Assembly: GCF_003335215.1 (NCBI RefSeq)
Contig: NZ_QPGB01000001.1
Coordinates: 124,001-188,000, forward strand
From: Parvibium lacunae
GTDB lineage: Bacteria > Pseudomonadota > Gammaproteobacteria > Burkholderiales > Burkholderiaceae_D
Direction: 5' to 3'
DNA length: 64,000 nucleotides
The notes under the pieces are model-generated. The model saw nothing but the letters and a program-made list of their open reading frames with translations. It was not told the DNA's origin and did no database searches. Made by a program: the position numbers and the translations under genes. Shown here in pieces: positions 53,861 to 63,326 of the stretch (position 1 is its first letter; every line of letters begins with the position of its first letter).

Positions 53861-54298
53861 TTACCCTAGGTTTGAAATGGTAAAGCTGAGGTTAAACCGT
53901 CGCCGGGTATTGGCCCGGTTGAGTTCGAGCAGGCGTTTGTCTTTGCTGATCAGCCGCTGGGCGGCACAAGCTTGGGCGAGTTCGAGGAATTTTTGATCTT
54001 CTTTGTCGCGGCAACGGGGCAGGGTGCCTGGTGCGGCAGACGGGTGGTCGAGCACTTGGACGGCGCTGACATACCGTTGATAGAGCGCGGTCTGTGCCTC
54101 GGGCGTGAGCTTGAATTGCGGGTAGTTCAGTACCCGTTGCAGCTCATGCAGGGTGGCCGGGCTGGCATAGAGCGTGACTTGTTGAGCCGCCACGGCGTTG
54201 GCGAGCCCGTGGGTACGCCGGTCATGAAAATGCAGCCAATCCAAAATGATGTTGGTATCTAGGACCCATTTTTCAACCTGCGTTGAACACGGCGGCAT
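53861..54298 (-). CDS. PIN-domain protein (putative toxin component, PIN family)
   Basis: A 145-residue PIN-fold nuclease-like protein. Acidic metal ligands appear in WVLDTNIILDWLHF (first Asp), in the ATLHELQRVL Glu and in CRDKEDQKFLELAQA, with KDKRLLEL after it, as in the family annotated as toxin component of PIN toxin-antitoxin systems. No antitoxin gene is next to it. I use ATG 54298; an ATG at 54346 would overlap the divergent yaaA start and has a GGTGAGAG sequence upstream. The spacing to yaaA is only 46 nt. Confidence 0.8.
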   Translation of the reverse strand: MPPCSTQVEKWVLDTNIILDWLHFHDRRTHGLANAVAAQQVTLYASPATLHELQRVLNYPQFKLTPEAQTALYQRYVSAVQVLDHPSAAPGTLPRCRDKEDQKFLELAQACAAQRLISKDKRLLELNRANTRRRFNLSFTISNLG

Positions 54299-54344
54299 GA
54301 TCTCGGTACAATGCGCTGTTTGAGATTGCTCAGATTGAATGATC

Positions 54345-55121
54345 ATGATTTTTTTACTCTCACCCGCGAAAACATTAGATTTTGCCACGCCGTCTACGAC
54401 TAAGACTTTCAGTGAGCCTAGTTTCTTGGCGCACAGCGCTGAACTTATCACGCAACTGCGTGGCCTCAGCCCGCAAGCGGTGGCGAAACTGATGAGCGTG
54501 AGCGATAGCATTGCCGCCCTGAATGTGGCGCGCTTTGCCGAATGGCAACCGCCATTCACCGAACAAAACGCCAAGCAAGCGGTGCTGGCGTTTGCCGGTG
54601 ATGTGTATGAAGGCTTGGCGGCCCCCACCCTCAACCAGAAACAACTTCAGTATCTGCAAAAACATTTACGGATTTTGTCTGGCTTGTATGGTTATTTGCG
54701 GCCCTTGGACTTAATGCAAGCGTATCGCCTGGAAATGGGCACCAAGCTGGCCAATGTGCGGGGGAAAGATTTGTATGCTTTTTGGGGGGATGTCTTGACC
54801 CAAGCGCTGAATGCCGAGAATAAAAAACAAACGCCGATTATCAATTTAGCCTCAGAAGAGTATTTCAAAGTGATGCAGCCCAAGCAGGGCATAGGATTGA
54901 ATGCCCTAGTCATTACCCCCGTGTTTGAAGACTGGAAAAACGGCCAGTACAAAATCATCAGCTTCTACGCTAAGCGGGCGCGGGGCCTGATGGTGCGCTA
55001 CGCCGCGCTGAATGGCCTGACTGATCCGGCGCAGCTCAAAGGCTTTGATCTTGAGGGGTATGCCTTTGCACCCGATGTCTCTTCTGACGCTAGTTGGGTC
55101 TTTAGACGTCAAGAGAGTTAA
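54345..55121 (+). CDS. yaaA: Peroxide-stress protein YaaA (DUF328)
   Basis: A 258-residue YaaA/UPF0246 protein with the N-terminal [35 protein letters not shown] and the C-terminal [14 protein letters not shown] blocks. In E. coli YaaA lowers free iron and protects DNA from H2O2 under OxyR control; it also binds DNA. I use ATG 54345, which gives the family N terminus; ATG 54339 is two codons upstream. The M14 peptidase gene begins 2 nt after its stop. oxyR is also in this window at 22.1 kb. Confidence 0.92.
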   Translation: MIFLLSPAKTLDFATPSTTKTFSEPSFLAHSAELITQLRGLSPQAVAKLMSVSDSIAALNVARFAEWQPPFTEQNAKQAVLAFAGDVYEGLAAPTLNQKQLQYLQKHLRILSGLYGYLRPLDLMQAYRLEMGTKLANVRGKDLYAFWGDVLTQALNAENKKQTPIINLASEEYFKVMQPKQGIGLNALVITPVFEDWKNGQYKIISFYAKRARGLMVRYAALNGLTDPAQLKGFDLEGYAFAPDVSSDASWVFRRQES

Positions 55122-55123
55122 CC

Positions 55124-56281
55124 GTGACTCAGCAGCGATTAACGATTAATGCGCAGTTCGATGGTGGTGCGATTACCGTTCTAGCCGCAGACCAGCCGCA
55201 AGCGATTCGTTTGGCACTGCGACCGGATCAGGGTGTAGAGGGGCCAGCCGAGTTCAAGCAATGGTTTTACTTTCGCGTCTGGCAGCCCGCCTGCGCGCCG
55301 CTGCACATCACGCTCGAGAATGCGGCGGAGGCCGCGTATCCGAGTGGTTGGCCCGGTTACCAAGCGGTGGCTAGCCATGATCGGGTGCATTGGTTCCGCG
55401 TACCGACGCGCTATGTGGATGGGCAGTTGGTTATAGACTACATGCCCGCGCAAGCGACGACTTACTTTGCGTATTTCGAGCCGTATAGCTGGGAACGACA
55501 TATGCAGCTTCTGGGCTGGGCGCAAGCGCAGCCGCAAGTACAACTGCACGACTTGGGCTTGAGTGTGCAAGGGCGGCCCATCAGCCTGTTACAGATAGGC
55601 GAGGCCAACCCCAGCAAGAAAAAAGTATGGGTGATTGCGCGTCAGCACCCCGGCGAAACCATGGCGGAGTGGTTTGTTGAGGGCTTATTGCAGCGTTTGT
55701 TGGACGTGGAGAGCGCTACTTCTACCGCGCTGGCTCAATGTGTCTGGTACGTTGTGCCCAATATGAACCCCGATGGCGCGTATTTAGGTAATTTGCGCAC
55801 CAATGCGGCGGGAGCTAACTTGAATCGGGAATGGTTAGCACCCAGCCTGCAACGCAGCCCGGAAGTGCTGTGCGTGCGCGAAGCCATTGCGCAAACTGGC
55901 GTCGATTTGTTTTTAGATGTGCATGGTGATGAAGGGCTGCCTTACGTGTTTATTGAGGGCGGGGATAGTCTGCCGAGCTTCAGCGAAGCGCAGCGGGCGG
56001 CGCAAGCCCGGTTTTTTGAGACTTTTTTAAACGCCAGCCCGGATTTCCAAACCGAGCAGGGCTATCCAACCGGCGCGGACACCAAAACCAACCTGAGCTT
56101 GGCTTCCAAGTACGTTGGTCATACCCATGGCTGTTTGGCCATGACCTTGGAAATGCCGTTTAAAGACAACGCTAATCGGCCCGATCCGCTGGTGGGTTGG
56201 AATGGTGCCCGTAGTCAGGCACTGGGGGCGGCGGTGATTGAGCCGATTTTGGCGGCCCTTGATCTGCCAACGACGAATTAA
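55124..56281 (+). CDS. M14-family zinc carboxypeptidase, cytosolic type
   Basis: A 385-residue protein without signal peptide. An N-terminal beta domain (about 1-125, with FKQWFYFRV and YSWERHMQLL) precedes an M14 carboxypeptidase domain. Zinc ligands are the His and Glu of ARQHPGETMAEW and the His of FLDVHGDEG; the catalytic Glu is in MTLEMPFKD, and the NPDGAYLGNLRTNAAGANLNREW block lines the site. This is the cytosolic carboxypeptidase-like branch (M14_PaCCP-like). Start is GTG 55124 with AAGAGAG before it. It is coupled to yaaA. Confidence 0.88.
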   Translation: MTQQRLTINAQFDGGAITVLAADQPQAIRLALRPDQGVEGPAEFKQWFYFRVWQPACAPLHITLENAAEAAYPSGWPGYQAVASHDRVHWFRVPTRYVDGQLVIDYMPAQATTYFAYFEPYSWERHMQLLGWAQAQPQVQLHDLGLSVQGRPISLLQIGEANPSKKKVWVIARQHPGETMAEWFVEGLLQRLLDVESATSTALAQCVWYVVPNMNPDGAYLGNLRTNAAGANLNREWLAPSLQRSPEVLCVREAIAQTGVDLFLDVHGDEGLPYVFIEGGDSLPSFSEAQRAAQARFFETFLNASPDFQTEQGYPTGADTKTNLSLASKYVGHTHGCLAMTLEMPFKDNANRPDPLVGWNGARSQALGAAVIEPILAALDLPTTN

Positions 56282-56283
56282 CC

Positions 56284-56430
56284 CTATTTCTGCTGAGTTT
56301 GTTCAGCCGGTGGATGACCGCCAGAGACGTCATGGGTTTCTCCGCTCATGCTGATATCGCCACCGGCATTCATGAGGAGATACATCGCGAGTGCGACGAC
56401 AATCACGACGGGGATCAGGATCTTGGCCAT
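56284..56430 (-). CDS. 48-residue single-helix membrane peptide
   Basis: On the minus strand a 48-codon frame begins at ATG 56430 and ends TAG 56284-56286. It has an AAAGG ribosome binding site 8 nt upstream. The product starts with a hydrophobic helix (MAKILIPVVIVVALAMYLLM), followed by a Gly/Ser/His-rich tail ending PPAEQTQQK. The gene converges with the M14 peptidase 2 nt away. I do not know a family for it. The good ribosome binding site and the membrane-like composition support a real gene. Confidence 0.6.
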   Translation of the reverse strand: MAKILIPVVIVVALAMYLLMNAGGDISMSGETHDVSGGHPPAEQTQQK

Positions 56431-56937
56431 GGGTAAACCTTTCTTCGCTGTTGTTTGCCATAGTTGTCAGCGTCGCGCTTTGCGCTGACAGAGGCCTTAC
56501 AGTGGCGTCGATTGGCAACGATGGTCATGCTTAGCGCTTGCTGCAGTTTTTGGGGTGGTTTGGGTGAAATTGGTGCAGTAAATCCAAGAAAATGCGCAAA
56601 GTACTTGCTTTTCAAAGTAAAAAACCCTTAAAATCTTAAGGCTTAGCAAAGTCGTCAGGTTAAGTGGCTGTCTCAACATACTTTATTGGGGTGGATTGCT
56701 TAACTGGTTCGAATTTGATTTATCGCTTTTGTAGCAAACGAGCCGTGTGCTTATGCTGGTAGGTCAAAAGCGTCAGAATACATAAAAATGGGCTGCAACA
56801 CAGCCCATTTTTTTTTATTTCCCGGTTGTTGATTAGGCTTGTTTAACTGTCAGCGCTGAATGGGGCTGGCTTGTGCAAGTGTTGTATTGCGTTATGGCAT
56901 GGGATGAGTGTGTTGGCATGGAAGATAAGGTAAGCGC
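56431..56937. other. 507-nt gene-free region before rimP
   Basis: No convincing protein gene fits here. It holds the upstream region of the 48-residue peptide gene (minus) and, near 56620-56640, the small hairpin-like CCTTAAAATCTTAAGG. A strong terminator lies at 56784-56812 with no plus-strand gene in front of it. The M14 gene ends 500 nt earlier. The layout would fit a small RNA ending at that terminator, but I cannot name it. The rimP operon promoter must lie between 56813 and 56937. Confidence 0.5.
56784..56812. terminator. Intrinsic terminator upstream of rimP
   Basis: AAAAATGGGCTG (56784-56795), loop CAACA, CAGCCCATTTTT (56801-56812) form a perfect 12-bp stem, followed by five more T. 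It is strong on the plus strand and possibly active on both strands. Confidence 0.88.
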
Positions 56938-57435
56938 ATGAGCAATATGCACGCGTTGATCGATGAAACAGTCGGCGGCCTCGGTTATGAGGTGGTTGAT
57001 GTTGAGTTCGCCGCCAATGGGTTGTTGCGTATCTATATTGATTTTCCATGGCAGGGGGTGTCTGAATCGACCCCGCGTTTGATTCGGATTGAGGATTGTG
57101 AGCTGGTCAGTCGCCAGTTAACCCGTGTATTTGAGGTTGAGGGGATTGATTACGCCCGCTTAGAGATTTCTTCGCCGGGTATGGATCGACCGCTCAAGAA
57201 GATAACCGATTACCAGCGCTTTGCAGGTTTAGAGGTCGCGCTCAAGCTCCGGGTTGCTTTCAATGGGCGCAAGCAGTATAGCGGTATTTTGCATGTGGAC
57301 GGTGAGGCTTCGGCGCCGGTGCTGAGTCTGCATTATTTGGCGCACCCCGATGTAAAAGGGAGTGATGTGTTGGTGCTAGGTTTTACGCTAGATGAAGTTG
57401 ATAAGGCACGTTTGGTGCCGAATTACAAATTTTGA
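56938..57435 (+). CDS. rimP: Ribosome maturation factor RimP
   Basis: A 165-residue RimP with the N-terminal domain (LGYEVVDVEFAANGLLRIYIDFP), the conserved VSRQLTRVFEVEGIDYARLEISSPGMDRPL segment and a C-terminal SH3-like domain (LGFTLDEVDKARLVPNYKF). It binds the free 30S subunit and aids its assembly. AAGG lies 6 nt before ATG 56938. It heads the conserved rimP-nusA-infB-rbfA-truB operon with nusA 9 nt away. Confidence 0.96.
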   Translation: MSNMHALIDETVGGLGYEVVDVEFAANGLLRIYIDFPWQGVSESTPRLIRIEDCELVSRQLTRVFEVEGIDYARLEISSPGMDRPLKKITDYQRFAGLEVALKLRVAFNGRKQYSGILHVDGEASAPVLSLHYLAHPDVKGSDVLVLGFTLDEVDKARLVPNYKF

Positions 57436-57444
57436 GGAGTTGCA

Positions 57445-58920
57445 ATGAGTCGCGAAATTCTGTTGCTGGTCGATGCTTTAGCCCGCGAAAAGAACGTGAA
57501 CAAAGAGGTCGTGTTCGGTGCTGTTGAGAGTGCGATTGCCTCGGCGATGAAGAAACGCTTCCCGGAAGGGGCGGATGTCCGGGTGAGTATCAATCAAGAT
57601 AACGGTGAGCATGAGGCATTCCGCCGTTGGCTAGTGGTGCCAGATGAGGCAGGCTTGCAAGAGCCTGAAGCGCAAGTGTTGTTGATGGACGCGCGTGACC
57701 AGATTGCAGATATCGAAGTCAATGATTACATTGAAGAGCCGCTAGAACCCATCGAATTTGGGCGTATTGGCGCGCAGGCAGCCAAGCAGGTGATTCTGCA
57801 AAAAATCCGTGATGCTGAGCGTGAGCAAATCCTCAGTGATTTCTTGGAACGCGGTGAGCGAATTTTAACCGGCACCGTGAAGCGTTTAGATCGTGGTAAC
57901 GCGATCATTGAAGCCGGTCGGGTTGAGGCTTTGCTTAAGCGTGACGTGATGTTGCCCAAAGAAAGCTTCCGACCGGGCGACCGTGCTCGCGCTTACGTAT
58001 TGACGGTGGATCGTCAGGCACGTGGCCCCCAGTTGATGCTTTCCCGCACGGCGCCTGAGTTCATTATTGAGTTATTCCGCTTAGAAGTACCAGAGATTGA
58101 GCAGGGCTTGTTAGAGATTAAGTCGGCGGCCCGTGACCCTGGTGTACGCGCCAAAATTGCGGTGCTCGCGCATGATCGTCGAATTGATCCGATTGGCACT
58201 TGCGTTGGGGTACGTGGCACGCGTGTGCAAGCGGTAACGCAGGAATTGGGTGGTGAGCGTGTTGATATTGTATTGTGGTCAGAAGACCCCGCGCAGTTTG
58301 TGATTGGTGCGCTTGCGCCTGCCAATGTTGAGTCGATCGTCGTTGATGAAGAAAAGCATGCGATGGATGTGGTGGTGGATGAGGCTGAGTTGGCTGTCGC
58401 GATCGGACGCAGCGGCCAGAATGTTCGCCTGGCCTCAGAACTCACGGGTTGGCAAATCAACATCATGACTCGTGACGAATCAGAACAGCGCCGCGCCAGC
58501 GAAGGCGAACGTTTGCGTAACATCTTCATGCAGAAATTAGATGTGGATGAAGAAGTGGCCAACATCCTGATTGAAGAGGGTTTCACCAATCTCGAAGAAG
58601 TGGCCTATGTGCCAATCAACGAAATGCTTGAAATCGATGGTTTCGATGAAGACGTGGTCAATGAGCTGCGGACTCGCGCCCGTGACGCGCTGCTTACTGA
58701 AGCGATTGCCCGCGAAGAGAAAGTGGAAACAGTGTCTCAAGACTTGCTCTCGTTAGAGGGAATCAATACCGAATTAGTCGCGAAGCTGGCTGATGGCGGG
58801 GTTCATACCCGTGATGACTTGGCTGAATTGGCGGTAGACGAGTTGGTTGAGATGACGGGTGTTGAGGAAGAGGCGGCTAAGGCCCTGATTATGAAAGCCC
58901 GTGCCCACTGGTTTAATTAA
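57445..58920 (+). CDS. nusA: Transcription termination/antitermination protein NusA
   Basis: A 491-residue NusA. In order: N-terminal RNA-polymerase-binding domain (1-125), S1 domain (about 135-200, [21 protein letters not shown]), two KH domains (about 205-345, [17 protein letters not shown] and [18 protein letters not shown]), and two C-terminal acidic repeats (about 360-490, [19 protein letters not shown] and [19 protein letters not shown]) as in E. coli. It controls pausing, termination and antitermination. GAGG precedes the ATG. It ends 110 nt before infB. Confidence 0.98.
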   Translation: MSREILLLVDALAREKNVNKEVVFGAVESAIASAMKKRFPEGADVRVSINQDNGEHEAFRRWLVVPDEAGLQEPEAQVLLMDARDQIADIEVNDYIEEPLEPIEFGRIGAQAAKQVILQKIRDAEREQILSDFLERGERILTGTVKRLDRGNAIIEAGRVEALLKRDVMLPKESFRPGDRARAYVLTVDRQARGPQLMLSRTAPEFIIELFRLEVPEIEQGLLEIKSAARDPGVRAKIAVLAHDRRIDPIGTCVGVRGTRVQAVTQELGGERVDIVLWSEDPAQFVIGALAPANVESIVVDEEKHAMDVVVDEAELAVAIGRSGQNVRLASELTGWQINIMTRDESEQRRASEGERLRNIFMQKLDVDEEVANILIEEGFTNLEEVAYVPINEMLEIDGFDEDVVNELRTRARDALLTEAIAREEKVETVSQDLLSLEGINTELVAKLADGGVHTRDDLAELAVDELVEMTGVEEEAAKALIMKARAHWFN

Positions 58921-58958
58921 TCGCTGCAACGGTATCAAGTGACTGTAAAGACGATTTG

Positions 58959-58976
58959 ACCAGGGGAGCCCCTGGT
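58959..58976 (+). promoter_or_regulatory. GC-rich hairpin in the nusA-infB spacer
   Basis: ACCAGGGG (58959-58966) and CCCCTGGT (58969-58976) are perfectly complementary, giving a tight stem. No T run follows, so it is more likely a processing or pausing site than a terminator. Confidence 0.45.
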
Positions 58977-59030
58977 TCAGACAAATAGGATAGAACGGAT
59001 TCTCCGTGTTATCGAGCAAAAGAGGTTTGA

Positions 59031-61835
59031 ATGGCAAGTATGAATGTTGCGCAGTTTGCGAGTGAACTTAAGATGCCAGTGGAGGCATTGCTGGATCAGC
59101 TTAAGCAGGCGGGTGTAGAGAAGGGGTCCCCGGAAGATGTCTTGACTGAAGCAGACAAGGCAAAGCTGCTTGCTGCCTTGCGCAAGGCCCATGGTGCGCA
59201 AGAGGGTGAAAAGAAAAAAATCACCTTAACTCGCAAACAGACCAGTGAGATCAAACAAGCCGATGCGACTGGTAAGGCACGGACAATTCAGGTTGAAGTT
59301 CGCAAAAAGCGAGTCTTTGTGCAACGTGATGCGCAGGAAGGCGAACTAGCCGAGGCCCCAGCCGCGCCTGCGGCACCAGCCGTCTTGGATGAGCGTGAAC
59401 AAGCGGCCCGCGCGATTGAAGCGCAACGCCAAGCGGAACTCGCTGCGCGCCAAGAAGCCGAACTGAAAGCCAAGCAAGACCAAGCCGAGCAAGAACGCGC
59501 GCGTGCGCTGGAGCAAGCGCAAGCGGCTGCAGCAGAAGCAGCGCGCAAAGCAGCGGCATTGGAACAACAGGCGGCGCAAGAAGCCGCCAGTGCGGACGCC
59601 CACGCAGAAATTGCTAAACAAGATGCTGCATTGGCCAAGCAGGCGGCTGAAGCAGCCGCCGCCGAAGCAGCACGTATTGCACGCCAGCAAGAGGACGCGC
59701 GTCGGGCTGTCGAGGCGGAAGTCGCGGCGATTAATCAGTTGATGAGTGCGCCACGCCGAGTGGTGAAGGCCCCCGCGCCAGCAAAACCAGAAACTGCCGA
59801 GCAGAAAACGGGTACCTTGCATAAGGCCCCGCCAAAGCCAGGCGAGGTAGCCAAAAAAGACGATAAAAAAGAAGTCAAAAAAGACGATAAAAAAGATGAA
59901 AAACCCAAGCGTTTGGCAAAACCTGCTGGCGGTTGGCAAGATGAAGGACAAAAGAAACGCTCGATTAAAACACGCGGTGACGCTTCCGGCGGTATGGATA
60001 CCGGCTGGCGGGCCTCACCCAAGCATAAGCACAAACATCAGGATGAAGATGGTAGCTTCCAGGCGCCAACTGAACCGGTGGTGCGTGATGTTCATATACC
60101 CGAGACGATCTCAGTTGCCGACTTGGCGCACAAAATGTCGGTGAAAGCGGCCGAGGTGATTAAGGCGCTCATGAAAATGGGGCAAATGGTCACGATCAAT
60201 CAGGTACTGGATCAAGATACCGCGATGATTGTTGTAGAAGAATTGGGTCATAAGGCGATTGCCGCCAAACTGGATGACCCAGATGCCTTGTTGTTGGATG
60301 AAGGTGAAGCGCACTCGGATGCCGAGAAACTGCCTCGGCCTCCTGTGGTCACGGTGATGGGCCACGTTGACCACGGTAAGACGTCCTTGCTGGATTACAT
60401 TCGCCGAGCCAAAGTGGCTGCGGGGGAAGCCGGTGGGATTACCCAGCATATTGGCGCTTATCATGTGGAAACGCCACGCGGCATGATTACTTTTCTTGAT
60501 ACCCCTGGTCATGAGGCCTTCACGGCGATGCGTGCGCGCGGTGCGAAGGCAACTGATATCGTGATCTTGGTCGTAGCTGCTGATGATGGTGTGATGCCAC
60601 AAACACGTGAAGCCATTCACCATGCAAAAGCCGCTGGGGTGCCGCTGGTGGTGGCAATGAATAAAATTGATAAACCCGATGCCAACCCAGATCGCGTCAA
60701 GCAGGAGCTGGTTGCCGAGCAAGTCGTGCCAGAAGAATATGGTGGCGAATCGCCATTTATTCCTGTGTCCGCAAAAACAGGGCAAGGGATTGATGATTTG
60801 CTAGAGCATGTATTGCTGCAAGCCGAAGTGTTGGAATTAACGGCACCGGTAGCGGCCCCTGCGAAAGGATTGGTGATTGAGTCGCGCCTCGATAAAGGGC
60901 GTGGTCCTGTGGCAACGATTTTGGTCCAGTCTGGAACCTTGAGTAAAGGCGATGTGTTATTGGCTGGCTCAACCTACGGTCGGGTCCGTGCGATGCTGGA
61001 TGAAGTGGGTAAGCCTGTCTTGCAAGTTGGGCCATCGATGCCGGTTGAGATTCAAGGGTTGGCAGAGGTTCCGCCTGCTGGTGAAGAGGTGATGGTGATC
61101 ACCGATGAGCGTAAAGCGCGTGAGATTGCGTTATTCAGACAAGGTAAATTCCGCGATGTCAAATTGGCGAAACAACAGGCGGCTAAACTCGAAAATATGT
61201 TCGACAACATGGCCGAAGGGGCTAAGACTCTGCCTTTGATTATTAAGGCAGATGTGCAAGGTTCGCAGGAAGCATTGGCGCATGCGATGTTGAAGCTGAG
61301 TACCGATGAAGTCAAAGTGCAAATTGTGCATGCTGCTGTCGGTGGCATTAGTGAAACCGATGTGAACTTGGCGATTGCTTCTAAGGCTGTGATTATTGGC
61401 TTTAACACCCGTGCCGACCAGTCTGCCCGTAAGTCGGCAGAGAATAACGGGATTGATATTCGCTACTACAACATCATTTACGATGCGGTTGATGAAGTGA
61501 AAGCGGCGATGTCTGGGATGCTGACGCCGGAGAAGAAAGAAGAAATTCTTGGTTTGGTTGAAATTCGTCAAGTCTTCCGTGTGCCTAAAGTAGGTACAGT
61601 GGCGGGTTGTATGGTGCTCGACGGGCAGGTTAAACGGAACGCGATGGCGCGTTTGTTGCGCGATAACGTGGTGATTTGGACCGGTGAACTGGATTCCCTA
61701 AAACGCTTCAAGGATGATGTGAAAGAAGTCAAATCAGGGTTCGAGTGCGGCTTATCTTTGAAAAATTACAACGATATCGCAGAGCGCGATCAGCTTGAAA
61801 TCTTTGAGATCAAGGAAGTGGCGCGCACGCTCTAA
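59031..61835 (+). CDS. infB: Translation initiation factor IF-2
   Basis: A 934-residue IF-2. The N-terminal IF2_N domain (about 1-50) is followed by a long Ala/Glu/Gln-rich helical stretch (about 105-245), a Lys/Asp-rich part (about 274-292, [17 protein letters not shown]) and a second IF2_N motif (about 355-405). The G domain has [20 protein letters not shown] and NKID, then domains II, III and IV end the protein. It brings fMet-tRNA to the 30S subunit using GTP. Length is like E. coli IF2-alpha (890). An internal start for a shorter form is not visible. Confidence 0.98.
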   Translation: MASMNVAQFASELKMPVEALLDQLKQAGVEKGSPEDVLTEADKAKLLAALRKAHGAQEGEKKKITLTRKQTSEIKQADATGKARTIQVEVRKKRVFVQRDAQEGELAEAPAAPAAPAVLDEREQAARAIEAQRQAELAARQEAELKAKQDQAEQERARALEQAQAAAAEAARKAAALEQQAAQEAASADAHAEIAKQDAALAKQAAEAAAAEAARIARQQEDARRAVEAEVAAINQLMSAPRRVVKAPAPAKPETAEQKTGTLHKAPPKPGEVAKKDDKKEVKKDDKKDEKPKRLAKPAGGWQDEGQKKRSIKTRGDASGGMDTGWRASPKHKHKHQDEDGSFQAPTEPVVRDVHIPETISVADLAHKMSVKAAEVIKALMKMGQMVTINQVLDQDTAMIVVEELGHKAIAAKLDDPDALLLDEGEAHSDAEKLPRPPVVTVMGHVDHGKTSLLDYIRRAKVAAGEAGGITQHIGAYHVETPRGMITFLDTPGHEAFTAMRARGAKATDIVILVVAADDGVMPQTREAIHHAKAAGVPLVVAMNKIDKPDANPDRVKQELVAEQVVPEEYGGESPFIPVSAKTGQGIDDLLEHVLLQAEVLELTAPVAAPAKGLVIESRLDKGRGPVATILVQSGTLSKGDVLLAGSTYGRVRAMLDEVGKPVLQVGPSMPVEIQGLAEVPPAGEEVMVITDERKAREIALFRQGKFRDVKLAKQQAAKLENMFDNMAEGAKTLPLIIKADVQGSQEALAHAMLKLSTDEVKVQIVHAAVGGISETDVNLAIASKAVIIGFNTRADQSARKSAENNGIDIRYYNIIYDAVDEVKAAMSGMLTPEKKEEILGLVEIRQVFRVPKVGTVAGCMVLDGQVKRNAMARLLRDNVVIWTGELDSLKRFKDDVKEVKSGFECGLSLKNYNDIAERDQLEIFEIKEVARTL

Positions 61836-61990
61836 GCTTGAGCTGGCTGGTGCCTGTTTTGCCTCATTAGTGACGTATAGGGTCGTCGCTCGCTTACGAT
61901 GATAGCGTGCAGAGGCCCTTTACCGCTTGGGTCGGTTAGTTTGTATGAGAACGATTATTTATCGTCATTGTGTAAGGATCAGTTTGTTTC

Positions 61991-62362
61991 ATGTCTCGCC
62001 ATAAACGTGCTACGCCCAATCGTAGTCTTAAAGTTGCTGATCAGATTCAGCGCGATTTGGCTGCATTAATTGCACGGGAAGTCCGTGATCCTAGAGTGAG
62101 TCTGGTGACATTGACTGGCGTAGAGGTAACCCCTGATTACGCACACGCGAAGGTTTTCTTTACAACATTAAATCCTGATGTTGCAGGTACTTCCGCTGGT
62201 TTGCAGGCCGCGGCTGGCCATCTTCGCCATTTTTTATTTAAGCGTTTGCATATTCATACCGTCCCTGAGCTCCATTTTGTTCACGATCAATCCGTTGGTC
62301 ATGGTATTGAGATGGCTCGCTTGATTGACCAAGCTAACGCGCACCGAGCTGTTGAGGACTGA
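61991..62362 (+). CDS. rbfA: Ribosome-binding factor A
   Basis: A 123-residue KH-fold protein of the RbfA length. It has the opening [48 protein letters not shown] and the C-terminal [18 protein letters not shown] motif. It binds 16S rRNA in the maturing 30S subunit and is needed at low temperature. It lies 155 nt after infB, a spacer holding an irregular stem (about 61880-61920), and 7 nt before truB. Confidence 0.96.
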   Translation: MSRHKRATPNRSLKVADQIQRDLAALIAREVRDPRVSLVTLTGVEVTPDYAHAKVFFTTLNPDVAGTSAGLQAAAGHLRHFLFKRLHIHTVPELHFVHDQSVGHGIEMARLIDQANAHRAVED

Positions 62363-62369
62363 GCTGTTC

Positions 62370-63299
62370 ATGCATGGTGTGTTGTTACTGGATAAACCCC
62401 TTGGTTTAAGTTCAAATCAGGCGCTGGGTAAAGCCAAGTTTTTATTGAAGATCAAAAAAGCGGGGCATACCGGCACGCTGGATCCTCTCGCAACGGGGTT
62501 GTTGCCATTGTGTTTTGGTGAGGCGACCAAGTTTTCTGCGGATTTATTAGAAGCAGATAAAACCTATGAAACCGTGGTCAAGTTGGGCATTACCACGACG
62601 ACGGGTGATGCCGAAGGGGAGGTCTTAACTCAGACAGACCACTTACCCAATTTGACACAAATTGAGGCGGTATTGCCGCAGTTTCGCGGGGAGATTGAAC
62701 AGGTCCCGCCTATGTATTCAGCGCTCAAGCACCAGGGCAAAGCGCTCTATGAATATGCGCGAAACGGCGTAGAAGTTGTTCGTGCCGCACGACGTGTAAC
62801 AATTCATCAATTGGATTGTTTGCGTTACGACGCGGTTGCAGGTTTGTTGGCTTTAAGAGTTCGTTGCAGTAAGGGAACTTATATACGGACGCTGGGTGAA
62901 GAAATTGGCCAAGCGTTGGGCTGTGGTGGGTATTTGCAGACATTACGCCGGCTGGCTGTGGGTGAACTAACGATTGCAGATGCGTTGACATTAGAGGTCT
63001 TATCGCAACGATTAGCGGATAAACAGCCAGTGCTTGCGCCGCTTGATACCTTGTTGCAGGGGTTGCCTAAGATTGCTTTGCAGGTTGAGTGGGCTCAGCG
63101 TTTTCGCCATGGGCAGCGCTTGGCGTTGCGCAGTGAGTCACACTATGCCGGGCAATTAGCCAGTCTTTTTACCTCGGCTCAACTCACTGAAGAAACGCGC
63201 TTGGTCCGTGTTTATGATGACCAAGCGCAATTGCTCGGTACGGCTGAATTAAATGCGAATGGGCGCTTGCAACCGCAGCGCCTAGTCAGTTTGAATTAA
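62370..63299 (+). CDS. truB: tRNA pseudouridine(55) synthase
   Basis: A 309-residue TruB. It begins HGVLLLDKPLGLSSNQALG; the catalytic Asp is in HTGTLDPLATGLLPLCFGEATKF; YEYARNGVEVVRAARRV and the RCSKGTYIRTLGEEIG motif contact tRNA; a C-terminal PUA-like domain (about 250-305) follows. It makes pseudouridine 55 in the T loop of elongator tRNAs. ATG 62370 is 7 nt after the rbfA stop; an earlier TTG in the frame lies inside rbfA. Confidence 0.96.
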   Translation: MHGVLLLDKPLGLSSNQALGKAKFLLKIKKAGHTGTLDPLATGLLPLCFGEATKFSADLLEADKTYETVVKLGITTTTGDAEGEVLTQTDHLPNLTQIEAVLPQFRGEIEQVPPMYSALKHQGKALYEYARNGVEVVRAARRVTIHQLDCLRYDAVAGLLALRVRCSKGTYIRTLGEEIGQALGCGGYLQTLRRLAVGELTIADALTLEVLSQRLADKQPVLAPLDTLLQGLPKIALQVEWAQRFRHGQRLALRSESHYAGQLASLFTSAQLTEETRLVRVYDDQAQLLGTAELNANGRLQPQRLVSLN

Positions 63300-63326
63300 A
63301 TTATTGAAAATGAGATTGGAATGAGT

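Noticed and set aside
54299-54634. N-terminal extension of the PIN protein by 112 residues
   Set aside because: It would be read through the antisense of yaaA; the PIN domain begins right after ATG 54298, and the extra part has no domain character.
56700-56725. GGTTCGAAT resembling a tRNA T loop
   Set aside because: The flanking bases do not form a T stem, and no acceptor, D or anticodon stem can be folded around it.
59346-59951. A 201-codon minus-strand frame inside infB
   Set aside because: It is the antisense shadow of the Ala/Glu-rich repeat region; Cys/Leu/Phe-rich product without any domain.
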